Origin: Colius striatus | Lineage: Eukaryota; Chordata; Aves; Coliiformes; Coliidae | DNA length: 64,000 nt | Assembly: GCF_028858725.1 (NCBI RefSeq) | Contig: NC_084790.1 | Location: 83,842,506 to 83,906,505 of the forward strand | Direction of reading: 5' to 3' | In this document: positions 38,101-49,109 of the stretch, in pieces | How the letters are laid out: each line of letters starts with the position of its first letter | How positions within the stretch are numbered: the first letter of the stretch is position 1 | The notes under the pieces: generated by a model | The model's database searches: none | The model's input: the letters and a program-made list of their open reading frames with translations, nothing else | Told to the model about the DNA's origin: nothing | Made by a program: the position numbers and the translations under genes

Positions 38101-41100
38101 AGTGTCCTGACTTCTAATCCATGTTGCTTTTCTCTCCTCTTGCAGATGGACCTCTAGTTGTAGCTCATTATGATATATCAGACACAAATTCAGACCCAGA
38201 AGTGGTAAATGTGGACAATCTGTTGGCGGCTGCGGTAGTCCAAGAGCACAATAATTCTTTAGCAACCCAAGACTCGGAATCAACATGGAAAACCAGAGGG
38301 CTGCTAGATGACCCGAGTGCTGAAACAGGTTTGTTTAAATTCCCTTCCTCCAGAATCTCAGCCAGTGTCTCTGCCTCCCTTGCTTTGAGTGTTTTTGTAG
38401 TTTATACAGCTTTAAAACTTCTCTTGTAGCTTTTACTATAAATCAGTCTAGATGCTTATTAAAAATGCCTGACATGTATTCCAAAAACACAACTGATATA
38501 ATTTGACAAAGACTTCTGCATTGTATTTTATCACAATAATGTTTTGAATTATTTTTTCCCCTTTTCCCTGTAATTACTCCTTGGAACTTAGTCCTGGGGC
38601 TTGATGTTAGGGTTTTTTTTAAAATGAAAGTGAGCTGAGCTTCTTACTGAGTGGTTGATTACGATGACCCATGCCACCAGTTAGTAAACCAGTCATAAAC
38701 TCATTTTAAGTATCATGGCTATCTGTGTAAGTCTTTTTCATTTATCTCTCTATTTATTTAACGTATGGGCATCAATTATTCCCATATTCCATCTGCATTT
38801 CTAGTGTACTTTAGAAAATTGAACAGACCAGCATCAGATGTAGGGTAAAAAGGTGCTGGTTAGTGGGCTTAGCATCAGGAGACAGCAAGGAAAGTTCCTT
38901 TGAGAAGACAGGAGCAAGAACACTGTAGAAGAATTCTGAGAAGTTGATGTAGCTCATGAAAGTTGTTCAGCCTTGCAGCTCTTCACTAACTAAAGAGTTA
39001 AACAGCAACATGAAATGTTTCTGTGTTTTGGCTGCAAAGAGCTAATAGGGAGTGTTTCCTGTCAACATCATCCCATAGCCTTCTACACCAACATTCTGCC
39101 TCCCTTTCCACTCATTTTTTAACAGATTTTTAGCACATGCAGTGCTGGAGTGTGGCAGTTTATTGTTTCATGCTGTGTTTTCCACCAACACTGGAATTGT
39201 TCAATTTTCCTTCTTTTCAGTGTCTGTAAGGCTTAAAGAAAGACAAGTGTGTGGCTGATTTTGAAAGAAGTGTTCCATTATTATGGAATGGACGAGTCCA
39301 TTATCCAAGTGTGAGGATCTCTGTTGCATTATTTTCACTGCTGTCTGTGGCTGGATGTTGTTCCAGCCTTTTTGAAGCTACGTGGTGTTTTCCAAACTCA
39401 CTGGTGCTGTTTGCAGGATAGCAGCTGACTGATGGTTAGCTATTTGACCTCTAATAAGCCCACATCTTTATTAAGTGATTTATTAAATGATAACGCCAGA
39501 AATTATTACATAGCACTAATTGATTGGTACCACAAAGGAGTGCCAGGAAATAAAAAGTCGTGTTTCTTACCAAGATTTCCTCCAGTTATGAATACAATGC
39601 TGGGGTGCAGGTAGGAGTTTGTCTGTCTTCCTCCGCCGACAACCAAGGGGATGTCACCAGGTAAAACAAAACTAGAAAAAAAACTTCAAGAAGCCTTTTT
39701 GTCCCTCACCTTGTGAGAAGGTGTTCATACTAATTTGCTCCTGGTGCTGTGGCCACGTCCATTTGTGAAAGGATGAAACTTTTCCTTCCTGCATACATAC
39801 CCCTTGCCCCAGAGCCCTGTAGCCTCAGTACACTTCTGCCTGGATATCTGTCAGTACTGGCCTTTTCTTACCATCTCTGGGATTGCACGTTTGGAAAGCA
39901 GAATCCTCAAATCTTGTTCACAAATTTAATCTTCAGTCAGTATCTGGCTTAACAGACATTAAATGACGTGTTCCCATGGGAAAATAACAACATAGACTTT
40001 ATCGAAGTGAAAAATCTTACTAGGCCGCACTATCACATCTTTGTGCATGGGCAAATATTTGGGGGTGTTTTGCAAGCCCTGATGTTGTAGGGCAAACAAA
40101 ACATCTCCTTTGGGCATCATCCTAATGTTAGTGCAGAGAAATTAACAGCGTAGGCATGTCATTAGGCATGAAATTTCTATGGCCAGAGGCTGTAAATCTA
40201 TCTGTATGCTGTAATCCTGATTTATGCTCAGCAACTGTTGCAATAGTTATCCTGCTAATCATGCTTTCTCCACTGCTATCCACCTTTTTGTTGTCTATGG
40301 TAATAGCCTACATTTGGGATTGTTGTTTATGCATCTGGGGATTCGTTTTGGGGCTATTTAATAGCTGGTCTGCTTTGTCCCACTGCCAGCCATTTCCTTT
40401 ATCAAGCATGGTGCGGAATGGTGGTACATGATTAATATAATATATTAAGGCAGGTTGGTGTCCATCCCAGTTTGCATGAATCAAATGACCAGGGACTGTG
40501 TTGCTGTCCTGCTGCCTGTGGTGTTCAGGAGCATGAATCAAAGCCTCTAAGCACTTCCCATGTCATGTTTCATAGTGTGCCCAGCCATGTCTATTGAAGA
40601 AGTAACCTCGACCTGTTTTGGTACTTTCTGGTAGTCACTGATATTTGTCAAGGAATGTTCAGTTGAACTGTAATGTTAGGAAAATTCTGCCTGGGCCATT
40701 AATTTATTTGAAATTCAGCTGACAGATGTTTTTTGTCTTGAGAAGTGGGAACTTCCTTTGAGTACATGGCAACAGACAGGTTTCTTTCCCATGTTAACCC
40801 TGATCAGATGCTGCACCAACGGTCTTTGCTTTCCAAAAATTCAACATACGGTATGATCTCTGCCCCTCTGTTTGCTTGCATCTGTTCCAAGTACTTTAAG
40901 CAGTCATTACAAGGTTTCCTTGGCATCTGTTTTAGCTTTAATTTCTTTCTCTGTGTCCTATTGATCTGCCTGGGGGATACGATCAGTTCTGCATAGTCAC
41001 ACACCTTTGCAATCTGGTGGATCATTACTTCATCCTCCCTCTCTCATCTTTGAAGGAGCGGCCAGTCAAATTAGATATGCGTAATATATTAATCTAATCT

Positions 41101-44100
41101 CAAATTTCCTGCTTGACAAATGATTCTTCTCCTGTGTGAGCTGTTTCCAGGAAGCACAGGTAGTGTTATCTGCTTCAGGGCTTCTCGGCATCTTACAGCT
41201 TATTGCTAAAGAGAGACAGTAGAAGTAATCTTGAGGCTTTTTAAGGGAAAAAAAAAAGTAGAAGTTGTATCCTTTTATTGAAGTATTATTTTAAAAATTA
41301 ATTTTAAAATCATTTACTTTCTGGAACTCAAATAATAATCTTGTCTGCTTCTTGGCAGCACTTGGCAGGAAAGGCAAAACCTGCCGCCATCATCGTATGT
41401 GTTTAGAGAGGATTTGTTTTTTGACAGATTGAGGACCTGGGTAGCACTGAGGGTCTGTATTAAAAGCCCAACACTGCAGGATATGGAACTTAGGAAAACC
41501 AGATTTCAAGTGTCTGTAATAATGTTAGAGCAGATGTGAGAAGCAGCACAACCAAAAACTGATGGATTTGTTGTTTTTTTGTCATTGACCAGCTTTCCCT
41601 AATAATAAAAAAAGAGAAATCCATTTTCCTGGGTGTATATGATGTTCCTGCTCAGCCTATAGGCTTTTTTTAACACAGTTTGATTTAATGACAATAGATT
41701 GTTGTGTTTATTTCAAAGAGGTTTAGGCACAGTCTAACTCTTACTGTTGTCATACAATCACAGCTGGAAAGCCTTCAGGTGTTCTTGAGGCAATAGTTGG
41801 GTTTTCACATTTGTGTAATAACACCATCAGTAGAGCTGTTGAGGCTGGATAAATCCAGTGTTCATCCTTTATTAGGTGATGAACTGGAAATTGGGTAACA
41901 ATATAAGATTTTCTGGCCTCAGTGTTCTAGTCTTTTTTTGGAGGGGAGAGGGTGGTGTTAGCTTGGGAAATGCCTTTTCCAGCTGATTCCTGAGTTATGT
42001 AAACTATTAAACATTGTCTTTGCATCTTCTCAATACGTAGGTCATTTGGATCCAGACCTCCTTACAAGTGACAAAACCTCTTCTGCTAATGCCCAGATCA
42101 ATGAAGAAATTAATATTGCCTCTTCTGATAGTGAAGTAGAGATTGTTGGAGTTCAAGAACATGCCAGGTATGGATTCTGTTTTCTTGCTCTAATATTTCT
42201 TTCATTTTTTCAGAATATCTGTATTGCCAAAATTAATGAAGAAAAAAACTGCTGACATCCACTCCTGTATTTATCCATCCATGACTGATGCCTGAAAGCT
42301 AGCAAACGTTGCACTTGTTTTTTCTATTCTGACAGTGATGTCGGAATGTGTTTTTCTTTAGAACGTTACCAACTTGATAAGAATTCAAGTTAACGTTGTG
42401 AGTTGGTATTAAACATTAACAGGCTAAACATATGTAGTACTAAAATACCAAATATTGAGACACCAAGTTGATTTACTTCAGGAAATATTATTGGAATTGC
42501 AGATTTTAAGGGCATCAAGTGAACATGCAAATACATAAACAAAAATATTTCTGTGAGTGTTCTTGTTTCCTTTCAAAGTATTCTCTTGAAGCATTTGATC
42601 AGCTTCCAGTGTATTTAATTAATTAATGTAAATGAACGCCAAAACACTATCAACTGTCCAATGGTTAATATTATAAGATAGCTCCTTTAGGTTAAAAATC
42701 AGATCTTTATGAATCTTGGTGTTGTTTCAAGATACAAGAGGCTTCAAGCCCCCGAAGCAGCTGAGGGTAAGGAAGCCAGAAGTTTGTCTCAAGCTCAGGT
42801 GGAAAGCTGTCCAGCTGTGCTTCAGCTGTTGTTCTCAATAAGCATTTTTTAATGTTACTCTTCATCATTGGTCTACGGTCTTTCTTTGGCTGAAGGTATT
42901 ATGAGGCAGTTGATCAAGACTGGCATTTTCACATAGTGTGCAGGGTTAATTTGGTAGAATAAAAACAATTAAAACGGTATACAGACAAGCTCTTTCTACA
43001 ATTAATCTGCTGCCTGCTGGATGCTTGGAGGGTGAAAAGGAGTGTAAGGGAAAAAGAACAGAGCAGTTCCTTGTTGTTCCTTGACCACACCTTTCTCGAG
43101 GAAAGCAAGAAGGAATGTGTGCAGGACCCAAATTCCCAGGCAGGAGGGTTTACAGATAGTATGGGAACAGTCCAGTGCTGTTGGATGTGAAAAAAGGAAA
43201 TTTTAAGGAGCTGAAGGAAGACACATTTAGTTTTCTCTTTTAGAATAGTGAAGTCCTTACATGGCTAATGCTTTTGGAAGATACTCATTCCTTACTCCTG
43301 AATGAAGATACTCCTGAATGTTAATCCAGCACACCTGAGGCTTGGAGGGACATTGTCCTAAAGATAAGCAGAGTGAATTTGTCCTCTAATACTAGTTTGT
43401 GTGGATCTGTGTATCACTAAGTACACACAACCCTCTGCTTGAGGTCCCCTAATTCAAAAGCTTTCCATGCTGCTTTGATAGTATTTGCCATGTACAGGAG
43501 TAGAAATGTTAAGTAAATGCAGAGTTACTCTTGAAAGTCAGGTTTACTAGATGTAGGCTTAAATAACTTCAGCAAAGACAGACTTAAAACAGACATTTGT
43601 GCTTTCCTTTGTTCATGTAACCATCTACCGTTTCTCCACAGACTAGTTTTTACTGGCTTCATTGAATAATCACACATTTCAGTTGTTTGAATCTTTATTT
43701 AGAGTGTTATTTCTCTTGCGGGTTTAGGCTTGTAGTTATGAAGTACATATAGGCTTCAGACAGGGTTGTCATTTGGAAAAGGTTTAAGTTTTTGCCTAGT
43801 TTTTTTTGCATGCTTACTTGGTGTGGTGTTTGGATTCAGTCCCTTTGCTCACACCATGTTTTATCGTGCTCCATGTTCCATGTCATCGTTGGACTGGCAT
43901 GAGTTGTGACACTTGAGTTTGTCCATCTTAGGACATGTTTTTCAGTTTGTTCTTCTCCAATAAATTGTTGGGTTTTTTTTTTCCCATGCATATGTATAAA
44001 ACAGTCTTCCTCTGTTTTTTCCCAAGGCTTTTCTTCCCCCCCCTCCTTTTTTTGGTTGCCTTTCCTTGGTGACTTCCCTTAGCTGCAGATTGGAAAGCAT

Positions 44101-45974
44101 GTTCTCTAAGCTCGTGCTTGAAATTTTGCTGTTGGCTTCTTTTGTGACTTGAGAAGAAACACTGTTATTTTTGCAAGGTAGTTATTTCTGTGAGACCATT
44201 TGTAGCTTGCTTTCTGTTGTCTTGAGGGAGGAAAGTTAGTATTAGCTTTGCCTAAGCATTGAGGACTGTTCTGTATCAAAACAATGCGCCATAGTCCCTG
44301 GGACTGAACATCATATTTAGTTTGCTTTGGGTACAAGCTTTTCTTACCAGTTATGCTGAAAAAAATATTTCACCTTAAAAGAAAGCTTTTTGTGAAAAAA
44401 AACCCAAAATCTCCTACATTTGTTAGAGTTCCAGTCTCTTTATTACTGATTCTCTGTAGATATGTCCTTTAAGTATGTATTTTTAAGACTGAGGAAGTAA
44501 TAAAAAAGTCATTCTGAACATCTCATCCAAAACTAAACAGCGTGTCTGAGAAGGAAATGAGACATTTATATTCAGAGCAGTTAGAGCTTGGAGAGGATGA
44601 GATTTTTTATTCTGTTTCATGAGACTCTAACCAGAGCCAAGAGAGATGAGCATAACCTAAGTAGTTCTGGAGGAAATAAGTTGCACTACCATAAATTAAA
44701 ACAAATAAAATGGAAATGTCAGGGATATTTGACCAGTGCAGAAAAACTGGGTTCCTGAAACCAAGTACACATACATGCCTTGGAAAGAAGAAACAGGAAA
44801 AGGTTACCCCAGCAGCCAGACATCTCCTGCTTATGTATGCAGCCAGGAGCAGCTACAGCCACCACCAGTGCAAACAAAGTTTTGGAGCACTAGGTATAAA
44901 GTTTTATTAGCACTTGTTTTAAGATTTACAGCTGGAAAAGAATGATCATCTTAAAGACTCCAGTAAATTCCTGTCATCACTTTGTCGTGTAACAAAGTCT
45001 TTCTCTTTGCTTTTTTTTCTAATTACTATTAGCTTCCCCTTCAGTTGTCACATATCTGTTATGAACAGAATAGGTAAAAAAACCCCTGTAAGTAGATATG
45101 TACTTCACTTCAGCAAAGCACTTGAGTGTGTGCTTATCTTTAAATATGTGATTTGGTCTGGTTGACGACAATCACTGAAAGCTGAAATGTTTTGCTGAAG
45201 TGGGGCTGTACTGCTATCAGTGAGTGTTTCCCAGCTTGTTTGTAATTTCCAGTCAAGACTGAAGAAAAGTCAAATGCAATGGCTGTAATAACGTAATTGC
45301 AAGATGTCTCTTGTAATTATTGTAATGAAAGTATCGTTATGTGCTTATTTTAACGTGGTTTTGATTTCATACAGAAAGACAGCTTTTGCCTCATCAAGCC
45401 CCACTTAACTTTTTTCCCTTTCTACAAGTCCAGTGGACAAAACTGCTAGCAGAGAACTATGCTTCTGAATAGTGGATGCATGGTACCACACATGATGGGG
45501 CAGGCTTCTTCAGGATCCTTAGGATCCGTGCACATATGGACAGGAGTTGAAAAATGCACACGTTTTACACAGTTCTTAAAAAGCATTTCATCCCCACCAT
45601 CACCCACGAGTTCCAAAAGTTCAGTCTCAGCTTTGTTACTGGGTACTTAAGATGTCACAGAGCCCACAAACAGAAAGTCCACGAGGACCATTTGGAGAGG
45701 AAGCTGTCAACAACATGCCTAAGGGATGAAACACTGCAGCGAAGAATCTTGTGCCTGGATTCAATCAGTAATATCTTTAATCCTTTGTGGGTTTTTTTGC
45801 CTTGCTTACAGGTGTGTGCATCCAAGGGGAGGTGTGATTCAGAGTGTGTCTTTCTGGAGCGCTCAGCAAACACCATCATGGACAGCTGTGGCTCCCCAGC
45901 AGAATTGGTCTTCGCCCCCAGAAGTAGTAGACCTCACTTTGGATGAGGATACCAGACGCAAATATCTACTGTAG
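19418..45974 (+). CDS. ARK2N: ARK2N (C18orf25/ARKL1), spliced CDS, 398 aa
   Basis: The CDS joins 19418-20141, 38146-38328, 42041-42167 and 45812-45974, giving 398 residues. Recognised from recall of the human protein. Residues 56-135 hold the conserved [20 protein letters not shown] block; residues 141-200 are a basic, nuclear-localisation-like region ([30 protein letters not shown]); residues 205-235 are an acidic serine tract. SUMO-interaction-like motifs are VVNVD (261-265), VEIVGV (335-340) and VVDLTLDED (383-391). Known biology of the family: similarity to the N-terminal half of Arkadia/RNF111 without a RING, SUMO and CK2-beta association, and AMPK/PKA-type phosphorylation at the RRDSS site. 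It therefore acts as a nuclear adaptor, not a ligase. The initiator MKMEAVGK is chosen because it matches the family start. All junctions are GT-AG and in phase. Confidence 0.95.
24371..24424. repeat. Short imperfect tandem duplication (about 27 bp x 2)
   Basis: Two adjacent copies of a TTTTCAATATACAATTCAGT-like unit, the second with a few substitutions. No function is evident. Confidence 0.6.
25315..25342 (+). repeat. Poly(G) tract
   Basis: A run of about 14 G flanked by GGGGCGGA and TGGGGTGG inside an otherwise AT-rich intron. It could form a G-quadruplex in the ARK2N pre-mRNA, being G-rich on the transcribed-sense strand. Confidence 0.8.
26355..26809 (+). CDS. Candidate alternative 3'-terminal coding exon of ARK2N
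   Basis: The frame is open from 26315 to TAA at 26807-26809. An AG at 26353-26354 (TGTCTTTAAAG) would act as acceptor, and entry there is in exactly the phase exon 2 requires: two bases complete the split codon as Ala242, then 150 residues follow, for a 392-residue isoform. Visible features are a Gly-rich start (243-252), a long predicted amphipathic helix around residues 270-304 ([20 protein letters not shown] and onward), and a polar Gln/Asn/Pro-rich tail. No family is recognised. The composition looks protein-like (Trp, Met and charged residues in helical spacing) and differs from the chance frames nearby. It would lack all three SUMO-interaction-like motifs. The polypyrimidine tract is weak. 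An exonised or relic gene fragment is the alternative. Confidence 0.5.
28534..28590. repeat. Ancient amniote interspersed-repeat relic
   Basis: GAAGTCACTGGGAATTTTCC followed by CCATCAATTTATATGGGGAT resembles the widespread old amniote element with paired 'GAAGTCAATGGGA...TTGACTTCAATGGGG' arms. It is diverged and its family name is not certain. Confidence 0.4.
29959..30064 (-). mobile_element. CR1 LINE 3' fragment
   Basis: A short, little-diverged CR1 3' end: ATCATAGAATCACAGAATGG, GGGGTTGGAAGGGACCTTCA, GATCATCCAGTCCAACCCCC and a TAGGTCGCATAGGAACATGA block. It is the only clear CR1 copy between 15.3 and 49.1 kb. Confidence 0.92.
31642..31710. repeat. Ancient amniote interspersed-repeat relic
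   Basis: TAAATCCTAGCCCTATTAAA followed by TCATTTCAATGGGGCTAGCA and TTTCACC resembles the same old family as at 28534: 'AATCCTGGCCCCATTGAAGT...ACTTCAATGGGGCCAGGATTTCACC'. It is diverged. Confidence 0.4.
32922..32935 (+). promoter_or_regulatory. Clustered poly(A) signals
   Basis: Overlapping AATAAA hexamers (GAATAAATAAATAAATATAA) preceded by a TGTAA-rich segment. This looks like a genuine transcript end and would close the candidate alternative ARK2N isoform. A chance AAAT microsatellite is the alternative. Confidence 0.45.
33625..33776 (+). repeat. MIR-like CORE-SINE relic
   Basis: CTTGCCTCAGTTTCCCCCAT, GGTTAATAACCACCTCAGAG, an AGGGTT block, ATAATAAAGTGCTGCAATTA and TTATTATTGCTATT follow the order of MIR 3' landmarks (GCCTCAGTTTCC, TAATACCTACCTCA, GGGTT, AAGTGCTTAGCA, GCTATTATTATT). 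It is old and diverged, as expected for MIR in a bird. Confidence 0.6.
38146..38328 (+). CDS. ARK2N: ARK2N exon 3
   Basis: 183 bp between TCTCTCCTCTTGCAG|A and ACAG|GTTTGT, phase 1 on both sides. It completes Asp242 and encodes [20 protein letters not shown] and onward to residue 302, including the [13 protein letters not shown] hydrophobic, SUMO-interaction-like core preceded by acidic/Ser residues. Being exactly 61 codons with matching phases, it could be skipped without a frameshift. The frame stays open for 33 codons past the donor, ending in a hydrophobic stretch, but the donor and the exon-4 match make splicing clear. Confidence 0.95.
38329..42040 (+). other. ARK2N: ARK2N intron 3
   Basis: GTTTGT to CTCAATACGTAG. 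Unique AT-rich sequence; no clear repeat, RNA gene or additional exon is seen. Open frames are short and domain-free. Confidence 0.8.
42041..42167 (+). CDS. ARK2N: ARK2N exon 4
   Basis: 127 bp, from TACGTAG|G to GCCAG|GTATGG, entering in phase 1 and leaving in phase 2. It encodes residues 303-345 ([21 protein letters not shown] and the [20 protein letters not shown] segment). VEIVGV (335-340), preceded by Ser/Asp/Glu, is a SUMO-interaction-like motif shared with Arkadia-family proteins. The exon length is not a multiple of three, so its omission would shift exon 5. Confidence 0.95.
42168..45811 (+). other. ARK2N: ARK2N intron 4
   Basis: GTATGG to TTGCCTTGCTTACAG. AT-rich unique sequence with no recognised repeat, exon or RNA gene. 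Confidence 0.8.
45812..45974 (+). CDS. ARK2N: ARK2N exon 5 (last coding exon)
   Basis: Begins in phase 2 after CTTACAG and encodes [40 protein letters not shown] and the terminal [11 protein letters not shown], stop TAG at 45972. [11 protein letters not shown] is a strong SUMO-interaction motif with acidic flank, known in this family. The upstream open frame through 45726 is intronic and not coding. Confidence 0.95.
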
Positions 45975-46390
45975 TGCGGTGTCACTGTGTTTCTGCCCTC
46001 ACCCCTTCTCCCTTTTGTGGCACAGAAGTTCATTGCTAAAGCTTCAGCTTCAGAAGCCCTGTTCCTGGCATTACAGAACTCAAACTCACCAAGTTTTTTT
46101 CATTTCCATAAGAATGTAGTATAATTTCAGTATCATTTAAAATGTTTTTGCCTTCTCAAAGGAGTATTGCTCCACAGAATGAAAACCCAATAGCACCAGA
46201 TTTAAAGCGCATCTACAGTTACTGACATGTGTGTGTTAATCTGAAGGAGTAACTGTGTGCAAACTTAACGTCCTCCCACCCTTTCCCACCTCCCAGCTTC
46301 AGAACGTTGTTAATTTATCAGTGTATTGAGTTTCTTTGTAGAAGTTAGTATTTTGCTGTGTGAGCATCAGTGCTTTTGAGAAATGCTGTG

Positions 46391-46460
46391 TCCTCACCGA
46401 TTTCAGTGGAACCTGGCAGTGGGGTATTCAACACTTCTGAAAGTTGGGCCAGGATTATTT
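46391..46460. repeat. Ancient amniote repeat relic in the 3' UTR
   Basis: TCACCGATTTCAGTGGAACC, a GTATTCAACACTTCTGAAAG segment and TTGGGCCAGGATT resemble the old amniote element with '...ACTTCAGTGGGAGCTG...GCTCAGCACCTCTGAAAATCAGGCC'. It is diverged. Confidence 0.45.
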
Positions 46461-47480
46461 ATACCCCAGCTGATGTGGTTACCAGCAGGAGGGACTGTCT
46501 TTAATACAAATGGCCCATAACATATGCACTGAGCAGCTTTTAGTTAAAGGACTTCTATTTTCAATATAATTTATAGTTTACACTCTTGTCAGTGCTGAGT
46601 CTTCTGTCTGCTTGACTACTGTGTTTCACTGATCGTTTCCCCTAGCCTGTGACAGTTTAAAATAGCAGTAGCAGTAGTGACCTCATAGCTGCTGAGCATT
46701 GCAAAAGCACAAGAAAAGTGACAAAAAGGCCCAACATCCCCCTCCCTTTTCAGTATATATAATTATACCCGAATCTTGCCTGGAGTAGGAAAGGGATGAA
46801 ACCTTTTGCTCATAGTCTTCATTTCTACCGTTGCTTATTTGCTTCACTGACCATCTCCAAACAAACAACAAACCTGCTCACACCTTGCAAAGGCCCAGCC
46901 TGACAAAGTACTTTAGTGGCTGTGTTGCATTCAGGCCCAGCAGTTTGCTGAAACTCATGAGGCCATTCAAGTGCATAAAACTCTGCCCGAAAAAGGTATT
47001 GCAGGGTCAGGGCTTTAGGGTTGTGGGTTTTTAATGTTGTTGTATTTAACTAGATCTGCACCATTTTCCTGGCTTTAGGTCAAGTCTCTTATCCCAGGTT
47101 TGCAGTTGGTTTTCGGGTATGATCCAGGAAACACATTCTACCAGAATATTTCCCCAAATCAGTGGAACTACTTACTTCTAGTGGGCTCCAGTTTCTGTAG
47201 CGTGTGTGGAAATTCCTGCCCCTCATCCTTCATTTCTCAAGGCAAAAACCAAAGACTAGACTTTTGACAAGGTGATACTTTAAATGTCGAATGTGCAATT
47301 AAAATGTTCCTTTGTATTCAAAATGTTTCTAGTGGGAATTTTGTACAGCGGTGTCGTCAGATTCTTTTGCCATTTGAGGCTGGGCAGGGGGTGGTCAGGA
47401 CATGGGAAGTTCTGTTTTCTGTGTGTGTTGGCTGGTTTCTAAATTTGTTTGGCTTCCAGTAGTACTATCCATGGGCAAAA

Positions 47481-47486
47481 AATAAA
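47481..47486 (+). promoter_or_regulatory. ARK2N: Poly(A) signal, proximal
   Basis: AATAAA 1.5 kb after the ARK2N stop, followed by a TTGT-containing downstream segment. Possible proximal transcript end. Confidence 0.45.
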
Positions 47487-48407
47487 AGAAGAGACATAAA
47501 ATTACCTTAGTTGTCACATAACTTAAAAGAAAGACAGAACCCAGCACAGCAGCAGTGGAATAGTGACAAACAGCTTTTCCTTTAATAAGCAGAGCGGTTA
47601 TGAGCTACACTTTAACAAACAACTAGGTAAGGGATTGATACTCTAACATCAGCCTTTCTTGAACATCCAAGTGTGTTACTGCATGGCCAGAAACATGCAC
47701 ATGGTGCTTGTAGTGAGGGAGTTCTTTCTGTGGGAGTGGGAGGGAGGGAGCCCGTCTGCATTGCAGGTGCCCTGCGCTCTCGGGGCACTGTCAGTAGTGG
47801 CTGTTGGTCTGTTCTCCTCCTCTTGTAATGGTGCAGCTCGACCATCAGCAGTGGGCTGGCACCAGCAGTGGGCTGGCACACGTGCTGCAAAGGCAACTGT
47901 AGAACAGTGAGGGAGCGTGGCTGCTTTCCCGTGTTTCACAGAGCCCTTGCAAGACCAGTTTTGAAGAAAGCTGCAGGGACCCATTTGTCATCCTTCCACG
48001 AAAAATGCAAACTAACTCTCTTTTGCTTTTTAGTTTGATGTGACTTCCTTGTAAATATGAAAATGACTGAGTCCTAACCAAACTTCCTCTAATTGTGCAC
48101 TGTGCTTGTTTGAAACAACCCCTGTATTGCAGTCTGATGCAGGTTTTCTTTTACTTAAAACACTACATATTTTCTCCTTTAACAAATTTGGAAGGGTAGT
48201 GACATGAAAACCGCAGTCATTGGATAGCTGGGAAGTGATTTTCTCCTGTTGGGTTTTTTTAATTGTTATTTCTGTTTTTGTTTTGTTTTGTTTTGTTTTT
48301 TTTCCTTTGTAATGAAAAAGAGCAAAAGATTCCCGGATGGTTTTGCTCTTCTCAGCAGGAAAGAGAAGTGTTAGCTGTTGTATGGCTAAGAACCAATGCA
48401 ATTGGAG

Positions 48408-48480
48408 CCTGATCCAGAACCCACTGGAGCTGGTGGAGGGCTTTCCATTGAATTCAGTGTGTATTGGCTTGAGCCCTCCA
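48408..48480. repeat. Ancient amniote repeat relic in the 3' UTR
   Basis: CCTGATCCAGAACCCACTGG, GGGCTTTCCATTGAATTCAG and TTGGCTTGAGCCC match the pattern 'CTGATCCAAAGCCCATTGAAG...TTTCCATTGACTTCAGTGGGCTTTGGATCAGGCCC', an old near-palindromic amniote repeat. Confidence 0.5.
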
Positions 48481-48681
48481 TGGTTTAGCAGTTCCTGAAT
48501 TGCTGGAGTGTGAACTTGGGATCTTCTGTAGTGAAGACAAATCACTGCTTTAGTATATAAATGTTAAAACTGTGCAACTCTAGTTTAAAAATTTGATTCT
48601 TCTCGACACTCACTATTTAGTTCTCATTTTCCATCTAGTATTTAATGGTCTTTGGAGAAAAAATAATAATAAAACAGAGTG

Positions 48682-48710
48682 TTATATATATATATATAAA
48701 TATATATATT
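48682..48710. repeat. (TA)n microsatellite
   Basis: TTATATATATATATATAAAT continuing as ATATATATAT, close to the end of the ARK2N 3' UTR. Confidence 0.85.
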
Positions 48711-48782
48711 TTTGGTGCAAGATGAGAACTTCTGTTTTTTGAAACAAGTCTGTAGCATAAAGGTTAAACTATTTTAAGACAA

Positions 48783-48788
48783 AATAAA
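48783..48788 (+). promoter_or_regulatory. ARK2N: Poly(A) signal, distal
   Basis: AATAAA in an A/T-rich setting, followed by TTTGTTTGGGATTTTGTTTT, a good GU-rich downstream element. Likely main ARK2N 3' end. Sequence beyond it turns GC-richer and repeat-dense, consistent with leaving the gene. Confidence 0.6.
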
Positions 48789-49109
48789 ATAGAGTGTATT
48801 ATTTAAACAATATCGATTTGTTTGGGATTTTGTTTTTTAATCACTTTGGTATTTTTACGTTTCCGAAGCAAAGACAGAAGCTCTAGGAGCGAGTCACAAT
48901 TCACAGAAGCATAGGCTTGCCCAATTTCTGTAGCACGTTTCATTTTGAATGTCCAGAGTGTTTCCTGACTGCAGAAGCTCTGCTTTTATCTCTCAGACCG
49001 GGGCAGGACCAGCACTTCTGCCCACAGCACAGCAGGGGCTGCCAGGGGAACAGGAGCAAGTGGCTGCTGCCCACCATGCTCTGCATGTCCCTTCTAGAGT
49101 TGTGGTTTC

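Larger units (their letters stand above)
20142..38145 (+). other. ARK2N: ARK2N intron 2
   Basis: An 18-kb intron, GTAGAG to TCTCTCCTCTTGCAG. It is AT-rich and holds only one short CR1 piece (29959-30064) and a MIR-like relic. The stretch 20160-26350 shows no recognisable gene or repeat apart from a G-tract near 25320; 32950-38145 likewise shows only the MIR-like relic. The possible alternative terminal exon and its trailing region are listed separately. Confidence 0.8.
45975..48805 (+). other. ARK2N: ARK2N 3' UTR
   Basis: About 2.8 kb of AT-rich sequence after the stop, free of recent transposons. It contains two plausible polyadenylation hexamers, at 47481 and 48783. The exact cleavage site is inferred from the last hexamer. 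A (TA)n tract lies at 48682-48710, a T/TTTTG-rich tract at 48275-48302, and a two-copy 17-bp duplication at 47846-47879. Confidence 0.7.

Noticed and set aside
38329..38429. Intron-retention tail after exon 3 with a hydrophobic, membrane-anchor-like end
   Set aside because: Exon 4 read-through (42168-42255) is hydrophobic as well. Both are explained by pyrimidine-rich intron sequence, and the donors and downstream exons are clear.
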